A program made the translations under genes and the position numbers. Below the pieces are notes generated by a model. It was given only the letters and a program-made list of their open reading frames with translations, was not told the DNA's origin and made no database searches. Shown one piece after another: positions 24,701-36,700 of a stretch of 64,000 bases of DNA. The stretch spans positions 25,084,001 through 25,148,000 of the forward strand of contig NC_080574.1 in the NCBI RefSeq assembly GCF_029962835.1, written 5' to 3'. Each line of letters opens with the position of its first letter. Position 1 is the first letter of the stretch. This stretch comes from Magnolia sinica. Its lineage: Eukaryota > Streptophyta > Magnoliopsida > Magnoliales > Magnoliaceae.

Positions 24701-27700
24701 TTTACATGCACACCCCCACACACTCACGCCTTAGTGGGATTTCACCACCTTTTTTTTTTGTAATTACCAAGTGAAAAAACTTATTTACCTTGTTACCTGA
24801 GGGTTTGCATGGTTAAATACATAACAGGATTTTTCCTTTTTATATTGTAAACTTGTAGTACTTTTCACCGTTCTTGCATCTAACTGGTCAACACATATAG
24901 GACCTTGTCGTAACTCTCCAAACTGGCTTCTCATGTTTCCTTGCTAACCTTAAATTGTTCACATGTGAATGCCATAAGGTTATTCCATCTTAAAATCTAA
25001 TATGTGATTTGGGAAACCTTGTTTGTGACTTAATTGCATGTTGGCAGATCTTAGGTGACTCAAGAGTTTCTGATCTTAGCCATTAAAATCTGACTCATCT
25101 GAACTAGGGGTGAGAGGGAAAGCGATTAACATCCAATGTCTTTTTAGATTGCAATGTTTTGTGGTGAAAACAATGGCCATTTTCTGGCAAATTCCAACAT
25201 CCGCTATTGGAGTGTTCCATAGGTTGCAATCCGCTAAGTCACTGGATCCTTCAAAGCTGGAATCTAAACTTTTCGTGGATATCGTTAAGGCTGCTATTAT
25301 TTCTTTATCTCTAGAGGTTTCTGTTCCTATTTGGTTGATAGAATCCTATTTGGCTGACATTAGTTGTGAATAATATTCCTGTGGTTTCATTCACAGAAGA
25401 AGAGATAAATCAATCTTCAAAACCCTTTGAACCATGCTATTATTGGGAGGTTTTTGTATGATCAGTCCCCTTTACGAAAAATATTGATTGCTGTTCATCA
25501 ATCTTGGGGTTGGGTGATAAAGGGGGAATGTTACATTGGCATAATCGGCTTGGATGGTAGGGTTTTTGTGCTTGATTTGCCTTTGAGGATTTTCTTTATG
25601 TGCTTTTGAGGGATTATCACTGTGGAGAAAGTAAATTTGGAGTGAAGCATCACTGGGTTGGGTGGGAGAGGATTTGTAACCTAGTAATGGAAGGAGGTCT
25701 TTGAGGATTTGATAATGTTGGCAAATCCAGTTGATTTGGGATGCTTTTTGGTTTTTACATCACAGCTACAGCTTATGGGCATGATTGGTAGCGGCATAAG
25801 TATTGGAAGAGACCTCTCTCATCAGACATTTCTGTCGTCATGGTGCTTCTCATTTATGGAATAGCATGGCTAGATTAAAAGATTATTTTTAACTCTTCAA
25901 TTACATAGGTGGCAGGTGAAGTAAAATGAACTTATGGAAATATATTTGGTGAGGGCAGATTCCTCTTCAAAATTCTCTCCAAACAGATTATTTGATGGAA
26001 ATTTACTTACATGTTTGTGATGTTCCATCGAGAACTGGCAAATGGGATGTTCAGTTGCTGAATCAGTGTGTTCTTTCAGGTGTGGTGAATGAAATGGTTG
26101 ACTCTGATATTTACATTTCTTCTCAAAAAGGTCGTTTCACTGTTAAATCAGCATGGGATATGCTGAGGCCAAGAAGCAATATCCTGGAATGGCATAGCTG
26201 GATTTGGTGTGATGAGCTGCCATTAAAATTTTCATTTTTCCTACAAAAGACCCTGCAGGAGGTAACTCCAGTAGATGACGCAGTGCAGAAAGTGGGGGTT
26301 CAGCTGGCTTCTTAGGGCCTGTTTGGATTGGGAATTACATCAGTAATTTGCTGTAAAAGTTTAATGATTATAAGTTACAATACCTGTCTCCTAAAAACAA
26401 GTAATTTGACCAACAATTCCCATGTTTAGGATAGGCATGGTAAAATCGTAATGATGATACTTCTACATTAATGTTAAATCATAGAGAAAAATACACTGAG
26501 ATTTCCACTGCAATACAATGTTTTTTCCTGAAAGGTAACACTACCAGGGATTGAACCCTGGATCACTTACGCACGCACTACAATCTCCACCAGCTCATCA
26601 AACAAGCAGGAGAGTGCAATACAATGTAAAATTGTAATGATGACATTTTTCTTTACTTGCTTCCTATTATATCTGCATTTGACCGCCGAATTACACGTTT
26701 AAACAAATGTTGTAAAATTGTAATGATGACGCTTTTACAATACATTACTGATGTAATTTGCAATCCAAATAGGCCCTTGTTGTTTTTGCTGTGATAATCT
26801 GGAATGTGAAAATGTGGAGCAACTTTTGAGTAATGTTTGCCTGGTCAGGAAAAGCTGAATTTATTTTATGGATAATAAAAAATATTTTATTTAAAAACAA
26901 AACAAAAATGGAAACAAAGAATAAAAGAGAAAAAGACACAAAATCAGCACCCAGAGACTATCAAGATACAAACAGGGCCGAAACCCTTGCTTGGAGACAA
27001 ACTAAGAACTAATACCTGACAGCACTAAAAAGAACAACAAACGGGCATAAGGGACAGGGCTTATCTCCGATCATTAATCCTGAGATTGAGCTTAACCGCT
27101 CCCGCCTTAGCTAATAAATCAGCATCCTCATTTGCCTCTTTGGGGATGAATTTGAACAAAAAAAAAAAAAACCTTGATGGTCAATTCATAGATCCAGTGC
27201 TTCCTTGATCCAGTTTGCAACCCTCCAGGGAAGTACCTTGCGAGAGGCCCAATAGATATCAAATTTTTTTTTTTTCCAAAAGTGATGGGAGAAATATATT
27301 GAAAAGGGAGAGAATACAGGAAAAGGGAAAGAAAACAAAATCTGCTGAGATAGCAGACAACAACTATCAGCCTAGAAAGCAAAGATCGTAATCTTTCAGC
27401 ACATTAACATTGACCACCCATTCGAACAACAGCCTTTTGGCCCTGGAACAAACTGCTTCAGCGGAGGAAGAGTTGTCGTTGAAGCATCTATCATTTCTTT
27501 CTTCCCATATGGACCACCAAATAGCTAAAATGGCCATTCTCCAAACGGTCGTTCTTTTTTTTCCTAACTTAAACCCTTGCCAGGACGATAGGAGGTTAAG
27601 GGTCGAGTCGGGAATGCACCAGCTAATTTTGAATCGTTGACAGAAATTGGCCCAGATTTGTGCAATGAAAGAACAGTGTGCGAGTAAATGGTTCACCGAT

Positions 27701-30700
27701 TCTTCTTCTTTCATACAGCATAAATAGACGTTGATGATCTACATTCCCCTTTTTTTGAGATTGTCAATAGTTAGAATTCTATTTCTACCCACCAGCCAGC
27801 CAAAACAGATGAATTTGGGTGGAGCCAAGTACCTCCAAATGAAAGGGGAAGCATGAACGACAAGATGAGATTTGGGAAGGAGGTAGGAGTAGAAAGATCT
27901 GACCGTGAATATGCTGGATTTATCAAGCGTCCAGATGAGTTTGTCAGGTGAGGACTGAACAAGCATGGATTTGGAGATGCAGTTGAGAAGATCCATGTAT
28001 TTAGTGAGTTCCCAGTCGTGGAGGTTTCTTGAGCATTTCACGTCCCACACTATTTGAGCAGCAAAAACTAAATAGCAATCAACTATGAAGATATCTTTGA
28101 CTAGAGCGAGGCAGAAGATGTTCGGAAAGCAAGTTTTCAGCAGTTCTTCACCCACCCAAAGATCTTCCCAAAATCTGATGGCGGTTCCATTGCCGAGCTC
28201 GTAGCTTATATTCTTGAGGACTGCTTGTTTCGACCGTAATATCCCTTTCCATAAGGAGGAGGCCCTATAGGAAGAGGAGTCTTTAGTCCACCAACTGCCT
28301 AAGGAAGAGTCGTATTTACCTTTGATAATCGAACTCCAGAGAGCACTACCTTCGGTACCTAACCTCCAGGTCCACTTGCCAAGAAGGGCCTGTTTCATGA
28401 TTTTCAAAATTTTGATGCTTGCTCCACCTTCCTGGAAGAGCTTGCAGACTTCTTTCCACTCTAGGAGGTGAAACTTCCTTTGATTTTCCTTCCCATACCA
28501 CAGGAAATCTCTTTTAAGATTATCAATGGTCAGCAGCACAGAAGAGGGGCATTTAAACAAGGACATGTAATACAAAGGAAGGTTGGAAAGGGCTGCCTTG
28601 ATAAGGGTTAGCCGACCTCCCAAGGATAAGTAACGACATTTCCACCTGGCCAGATATTTCTGGAATTTGCAAACGATCTTATCCCACAACGATTTTAGGG
28701 GCGGGCCTATGGATAGGGGGAGACCCACGAAGGTTGTAGGAAACGATTCTGCTGCACAGCTAAGGGTGTCAGCGAAACTGAGGAGTTCCTCTTTAGTCAC
28801 ATTGACACCAAACATTTTCGACTTCGCCATGTTAATTCTCAACCCTGAAACTGCCTCGAAATAGCGAAGAGCCGTATGCAGGTTTTCGATATAGACCGCG
28901 GAGGCTTCAGAAAAGATGAAAGTATCGTCGGCAAACTGTATGTGGGTGATGGGAGGGGACACCCCTGGCATAACTATGCCTCTCAAGATGCTTTCATCCC
29001 GACCATTAGACAACATTTTTGAAAGGGCCTCACCTATTATGAGGAAGAGGAGAGGGGATAGGGGGTCTCCTTGTCGCAGCCCTCTCGAGCTATTGAAGAA
29101 GCCTTTGGTGGAGCCGTTGAGGAGTATTGAGAAGTGGGCCGAACCGATGCATGCTCCAATCCACCTTCTCCAATTGGCACTGAAGCCCATGCGGATGAGC
29201 ATGTATTGGAGAAAGCCCCAGTCGACATGGTCGTAGGCTTTCACGATGTCCAATTTGCAGAAAATGCCCTTCAAGCCTGATTTCTGACAGGAGTGGAGGA
29301 CTTCGTTTGCGATGAGAGCATAGTCGATGATCTGTCTGCCCCGGATGAAAGCGTTCTGATTGGCCAAGATTAACTTCCCTATAACTTTCGATAAACAAAT
29401 GGTTAGGACTTTGGCTAAGATTTTGTACAGGCTCCCGATCAGGCTGATAGGTCTGAAATCTGAAAAGGAGCTTGCACCAGCCACCTTGGGAATGAGCGCA
29501 ATGAAAGAGGCAGCGAGACCTTTAGATAGCCTGCCTTTACTATGAAATTCATGAAGGAAATCCAGGACGTCCTAATGAACGACTTCCCAGAATGTTTGGA
29601 AGAAGATTATAGGGAAACCATCTGGCCCAGGGGATTTATCTCCTCCTAGGGAATCTATTGCCGCCTTCACCTCTTCTTATGAAAAGTGAGCTTCGAGGAG
29701 CTCTGCTTCAGCATCATCTAGTCTGTTGAAGTGGACGAAGTCAAGCCACGGTCTGGCCCGAGCTTCAAATGAGACCAGGGATTTGAAGTGATTAATGGCT
29801 AGGTCCGCAATTGCCTGTTTGTCTTCAATGCAGACCCCATTCTCAGAGATACTGAAGATAGCATTAGATCTGGAATGCATGCTAGCAATACTGTGAAAGT
29901 ATCTGGTGTTCTTATAACCCTCAGAAATCCATTTGGCTCTAGATTTTAACTTCCAGGATATATCGTCTTCTAAAGCCCTGGCCGATAGGGACTGGATAAT
30001 TTGAATTCGCCTGCCCAGAAGATCTGTCGAAATTGGATTGCCTTCAGCCTCTGCATCGATACGTTGGAGTCTGGAAAGTAGGGATTCTGATTCTGCTTCT
30101 TTCTTTCAGTACTCCTCATTTAACCACTCTTCAATTTAAGCTCAAGGAGCCTGAGTTTACAGAGGAGCTTATGACCTACATAGCCTTCAACTTGGAAGCT
30201 CGACCACCAATCTACAATCTTAGGACTAAAACTGTTGATTTTGAGCCAGGAGGAGTTGAATCTGAATGGTTTCGGACCCCAGTTTTCTTCTTCCATCAGA
30301 AGCAACAGCGGACAGTGATCTGAAGTTGTTCTGGGGAGAGCAATTTGGGAGACTGAAGGGAATGCCTCAACCCATTCAGGGGATAAAAGAAATCTGTCCA
30401 GCCTAGATTGAATGGGATTCCTGCGGCCATTGGACCAAGTGAACTTCGCCCCAGCTAAAGGGAGATCGATGAGTTCTTGGGCATGGATCCAATCGGAGAA
30501 ATGAATCATGGCTGAGGAGACCCTTCTCCTTCGGGAATGTTCTTCCGCAAATCGAATGACGTTGAAATCACCAAAAACACAATATGGGCTTGAGAAAGAC
30601 TGTCTAGCACGGGTCAGTTTGTCCCAGAATTCTAACCTAGCGGAATCAACAGTGGGACCATAAACACCAGTAATGAGGCAATGAAAGTTGGAAGACTTAT

Positions 30701-33700
30701 CTTGCAGGATCACCGACACCGAGAAGACGCCTATCGAGGACTGGAATTCCCACTTTGAGGATTTCCATGCTATCAGAACGCCTCCCGAACTGCCTATTGC
30801 GTCGAGGGAAACCCACTTCGCATCGTTCGCCTTGCACAGGGTGGCCAATAGATTATTTTTTAAACGAGGGACCTTTGTTTCCTGGAGATAGAGGACATCT
30901 GGGTTTTTTCTACCCACTGAGTCTTTTATTAGGCTTCTTTTCTGCTTAGATCCCACCCCCTTGAGATGATCCTCATTGGGGAACGGAGCTTCCCCGGTTT
31001 CCCTACCTTCGTAGCTTTACTTTGGAGGATGATATGAGGCCTGGACTCAAAACAAGGCGTCGTAGTTCTCGGTTACTGTTGGGTCTGGGGATTTGTTTCG
31101 ATGGAGATCTGGTTTCTGAGAGAGGTCTTCCTCTGTTTTCGATGCACTGGAATAGGGCGATGTAGTCCTCCAGCCTGTCCCCGAATGAAAGCCCTAGGGA
31201 TCTTCCTACGTGTCCGACCGCTTTTCTGATCCATCTCTTCTTTTGTATCGTGTCGATGAGGTCCGATTTGCTTTTCTCATCAGTTGACGCTGTTTCAATG
31301 GCTTCCTGTTGATGGTGAGGGAAATCGGGCCGCATCTGTAGAGGCTCTGCTTCTAAGCCACTAGAGGAAGGTAAGGAGTTGAGGGGAGATGTGGGGGAGG
31401 ATGGTCGGGATTGGGAATAGGTGTATGATACCTCTCTCCTAAAGAGGTCATCATCAGTTGGGCAGTGGGATATATGCATCGAATCATGATGGGGAGAGAG
31501 CATGAGGTGTGGAAGCTGCCAAATCGCCAAAGGGGACTCGTGTCGAAGGAGATGGCCGGGAAGATTGTCGAGAGGGGAAGATGGAGTGGATAAGGGAGTG
31601 AGAGATGGTTGCGGATTTTGAGTTCGACTGTCTGAAATATCTGAGATAGGCGCCTGTATCCGACCCGGACCCGGACTTGAACTCGAGGACCCGTTCTCGA
31701 GAAGAGAAGCGAACGCGTGTCTCAAGCTTAAAGAGTGGGAAGACAGATGTTGCTGGATTAGGTTCGAGGCGGTGTCTCGGCAGGTCACGTGTTACTGGCT
31801 GAGCAAGGGAGGTCCTTCGAGATGCGTGCTCATTAAGAGGCGAGTGGTGACGTGGCTGCTGCTGGGGCGAGCGCGTGTCCACCTCCGCCGAATACTCGAT
31901 GAGGGGGCCAGATGTCGTACTCGAGGCCGCAGCAAGCGAGCCACGTGGGGCCGTCTCCATCGGTCGCGTCGGTGAAACCCCTTCTCGAGGATCGGTGCAT
32001 TCTGAAAGAGCCACCCGATCACGTGCGATGGCGCCACATGCCCTATGAAGGGTCTGGATGCGAGCGCGATCTTCGATGGGAGCACAGGGGTTGGCAGAGA
32101 GCAAGGGCGGTGCTCCGTTGGAGCATGGGAGTTGTGCTCATGCAATGGTCGACGACTCTGGAGGTGCAACCAGAGCCGGAGGAGGAGATTCCCTGGATCT
32201 CCATAGGTCTCCCCACCTGGGATATGCATTGTCAGGGGCTTCTCTTAGCACCGACAGTTCAATGGTGCGGTTGTCAACGTGGACCCGGATGTGGGGAGGC
32301 AGCGGTGTGCCCTTCTTCCTTCTCACCCGCATTCTAATGACGGCCAGTTCCTCTCCGATCTTCGTCTTGGGGTCCAGTTCTAGGAAGGACCCGAGGCAGG
32401 TCGCCGTCGAGATAAAGAACTCATCATACCAGAGTTCCATGTGGATTCCCCAGACCTGAATCCATATGTTTTCCATTCCAAAGGTAGAGTATTCTTCCCA
32501 TTTCAACACTTTGGCGACCGGTCCTCCTAAATGCAAGTGGCCCGCCATTATCAACATTTCTGTTGTAGCCCAACGGTTTGATGTTGTAGTTTCCGGGATG
32601 GAAGCCAGTACACTCTGCAATCCAGTCTTTTACTTGTGATATGGAGGCCCCATCATTGGTGATGATGACGATGGTATCCAGCAGCTCTTCTCTAGCACGA
32701 ATAAATTTTGCTTGGTTGATATGGAGAGTGTGGTCCTTCTCTGTCTCCTTAGGGTCTTCACTGTTGTGGCCGGACATGAAGCTAGTAGGAAGGTCATTTT
32801 TGCTGGGAAGTTTCGGTTGCGTTTTCGGGGTCAGTTTTTGCTGTAGAAGGGTGTCTCTAAATGAAATACCTTCCATTCTCTCAGCTTGGGTTGGGATGTA
32901 TTTTATATTGATGTCCTTGGGATTTTTTGGGTTGGGGTCCCTCCTCGTTTGGGCGTAGCGATTTGGGCCAAACCTAGCCCTCTGGACTAACATGGGGACT
33001 CCTCCAAATCTCACGCCGTGGAGCATTTCTACCGCCCTTGCCAGTTCCGTTTCTGAGCCCATTCTTACCAGAGCAAAACCTTTGTAGGATCCATTGGAAC
33101 AGTCTCTCGGCATGATGACGTCCATGACTGCTCCAGCTCGGCCAAACACCCTCGATATGTTGATGGGGAGCCACCCCTCTGGGTACCCTTTGACATAAAG
33201 GGTTGGGTAAGAATCCCTCTTCCTGCCCGCTGATGCTGAAAAAGGGAGGGGACGCTTACAGGAAGGGACTTGCTTCCAGTCCTGAGCTCCATGATGGTCA
33301 GATTCTGCTGAGTCGTCGTCGGACTCTGCCAGAGCTATCGATCCCTTCGATGTTCTTCCTCTGTTGGAAGGTCCCGATCCGCCCGCTGTCTTAGGAACCT
33401 CTGTTGAGGAATCGTGGCTTCTACAGTCGATCATCATGTCTTAGGAACCTCAGGGGGGTGGGCTTCACCAAATAGATATCATTTTTGGAATCACCTTCCA
33501 AGATAACCGGGAGAAAATTGAACTCACAACTCTCTTGATTGCCTGAAGGAGAGCCGCTGCCTTAGCTAAGTTAGAGTCAAAGAAGCCGCAGGGGTCCCAG
33601 AAATCAGCCAGCACAGCACCATTACTGTCACACAATTCCACCCACATTGACTGGTCCCAGGTCCCGTGAGCTGCCATCAAAATGGACTTTTGAAGTAACT

Positions 33701-36700
33701 GGTCAGAGGGGCATTCCAGGAGGATGATAGGGCCTGTTTTTTCCAAGAGTACTGCAGCACGCCCACCCAATTCGAGAGATAAAGAGATGAACTCCTCTTT
33801 ATCTGTTCTCTGCCCTTGCCCAAACGATAATCAGATTGAACACTATCCTCAGTAGAGCATGAGAATGGGAAGACTTCCCAAAAATAATTTTAAAAAAAAT
33901 AATAAAAAAAATCCTATTTCTTTCAAATCAAATCAACCAGAATACAGCGAGCCACCAAACTTGCGAGTACAACCAATGGAAGTCCAAGCCCCCACATTCC
34001 TGCAGGCAATTGACTCCGGGGGTATCTGGAGATCTACTTAGTTCTCCACTGGACAGTTCCCTATCCAAAGATTTGATTGAGAAGAGCCCCCTTGACTTCA
34101 TGGCCCAAATCCTTTTGTGAACCTTGCGTCAGGATATAGACTAAATTAAGCAGGACCATCAACTGAGTGAGTGTCACTATCTCCTCTTATGGTAGTTTCA
34201 GCTGGAAAGTGGGGCACAAGACAATTTTACCTCCTAAACATCAATATCACTGCAGCACCCTAGCATCCCTGTTGTAGCAAACTAGCAATCATGAACAGAT
34301 CTTTGAATTTATTCCCCAGAGGGACTTCTGAGCAACACACACCAGGCCCAGATCTCACCTTAGCACCAGAGCCAGCTCTGAAGCAGTTGAGAAAATTGGA
34401 GCAGAAAGTAGAAGCCCAAAGTCTTTTGTAATGTTTTAGACATTCCTTCCATTCAAAACCAAAGTCTTTATCCTTGGCGTGCTGAATGATTTAATAAGGC
34501 TTCCTTCATGATAAATTCTGTTGGCTTATTGGATTGCTCCCTTCTTTGATTGCATCAGAGATTTTGAAAGAATAAATTTTCGGAAATATGAAGGGGATAG
34601 GCATGGTTCCTTCCTTGTGGTTAAGAAGAATCCTTTCTATGGTGCATTGTGGAGAATTCTAAGCGCATGTTTGGATACATGGAATCCGAGGAAAAGAAAG
34701 GAAAATAGTAGCAAATGATGATTTCCATGAGCGCTATCAAGACATGGAATCCAATTTTAGAGTTCTTGGAAATATCATATTCCTATCACAACAGTCACCT
34801 AGTTTTTGTGCCAATAATTCAAATTATGGAAAAGTGTAATGATTTAGTGGAATTTATCTTTTTCATTGTTATCCAAACAATAAAAATTGTCACATCAAAG
34901 GAAAACCCTTTTCCTTTTCCATTGTTTCGCATGGAGTCCCTAGTATAACACGGCCTAAGGGTTTCAATGAGGAATGCAGCTCCTCAAACAAGCTGTCGAT
35001 AAAAGTTCTGGGTGCTCATATAATGCTGGTTAAATCCTGGAAAGTTAAGATTACAAGACGGGCGATCCTCCTGTTCGTTATTTTAAGCTGAATGTTGATT
35101 GTGCTTGAGGCAATGAGGGAGGAGGTGGTATAGTTCAAGATGAATACTCTTTCCCCTTAAGTTTTTCCTCTTATTATGGGTATATGCACTAACATGATTG
35201 CCGAGGTTAGAGTTTTTTGGATGGCCACCGGCTATGTAAAGACCTTGGCTTCTCTAATGTTATTGTTGACAGTGGTTCACTAGTTCTCATGGATTCTCTA
35301 CTTGGGAAGGTTGATGCCCCTTGGTCGATATGGTATTGGTGGAATGAAGCTTGGGATCTTATGCAGGTTTTGGTAGTGAAAACTTTGCTTGTATTTAGAG
35401 AAAGCAGCCAGGTTTCTGACTTGCAAACCTTGGTGTGTGATTCAGTTTAGTCTCATATTTATTGTTGCAATGCAGATGTGCCAAAAAAAAAGAAAAAGAA
35501 GAGGCAAAGTTTGTTTTGTTTTCAGCTAAATCCCAAATTCCATATGCTAGATATACAGGTAGGTCTTTTGGGGTAATCTAATATTTTCATTTTTTTTGGT
35601 TTGAGGGTAAGGTGCAGTCTCCCCTCATTTACTTGTTATTCTTTGTTTTCCTTTCTATACCTTCCGCCTACCCAAAAATGAGAGGGAGGGAAGGAGGGAG
35701 GGAGCGGTATCTATCTTAGGTCTTAGTTGCTTCTATGAAATGTTCAAGACTTGTGATGAGCTGCAGATAGAAGATTAATGGGAGGAGGAAGTCAATGCTT
35801 GCTGACATGCTTTTTTCTTTTTATAGAGGTCACATGGAGCCTCTAACCCTCATTATCAGGACATCCTATGGAAGATTAATGGGAGGGGGGAAAAAGTTGC
35901 TTGTCGACATCCTATTTTCTTTTTGTAGTGGTCACATGAAGCCTCTGACCCTGGTTGTTGGGGGCTCAAACTAGTTTGTGGGTGGAGAAACTATCTCCAC
36001 AAGACATTAGTGTAAAATATCATGAAGTTTGTGAGCATATTGACAATGGTCGTCTAACCATGCTCAATTTGAATTTGATTTTGATCTGAGATTTTGGCTG
36101 TGATCGGATGCACAGGTGAGTTGGATTGTGAACCAATCACTTTAATTGAGAATTAATGACGTGTCTTAGCACTCGTAATGTAGACTAACCCTCAAATTGC
36201 AGTCATATCCTTTCTAGTCAAACTAGAAAGTAATGTAATTGCAAATTGGTGCCCAATTCTTCAGTATGAATGATGAAGAAACTGCATTTGGTTATTCCCA
36301 TTTTACTAGACTAATAATTGAAATTCAGTCTGATAGGGAATTCAAATGAACTCTTAGTTATCATAGATGCTTCTCTGAGTTGCTGTTACATGTGCACCGA
36401 CTTTTCCCGATCTTGAAGAGCTGAACGAGAATAGCTTTGCTTCGACATTTTGACTGTCCGTGCTGTTATTTATAAAGTACTTGGGATGTCTTATTGGTGC
36501 CACGTATGAGTTAATTCTCAATATGATGGATTGAAAATACCTCACTGTAACAGATCTCTAACAATTGGTCAAATGCAAGGCAAGTTTCAAATGGTGGTTG
36601 TCCGTCACACTGGACATGCCATACAGGTTTTTTTTTTCTTGTTTTCTTATCTATGGTAGATCTCTTCTTCACTTGTCAAAAGTTGCTTAGGATTTATCAG

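Larger units (their letters stand above)
27262..33470 (-). mobile_element. LINE-C: nearly full-length 6.2-kb L1-type LINE
   Basis: Antisense to PME1 in intron 10. It begins at 33470 (- strand GGTGAAGCCC), carries ORF1 and ORF2, and ends in a tail seen as a T-run at 27264-27276. A perfect 11-bp target duplication AATAGATATCA flanks it (27251-27261, 33471-33481). Deleting the element plus one duplication rejoins the RNase H frame of LINE-B, which proves the insertion. The 5' leader before the ORF1 Met at 33437 is only about 33 bases, so a small 5' truncation is possible. Damage is light: a few frameshifts and a handful of premature stops. It is the youngest LINE in the window. Confidence 0.95.

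Noticed and set aside
31912..32459. Overlapping long + strand frames as a gene
   Set aside because: They are antisense shadows of the GC-rich LINE-C ORF1, which has recognisable domains on the - strand.
33465..33850. Possible host gene exon on the - strand
   Set aside because: It contains an RNase H core that joins in frame to the segment at 27250 once LINE-C is removed, so it belongs to LINE-B.
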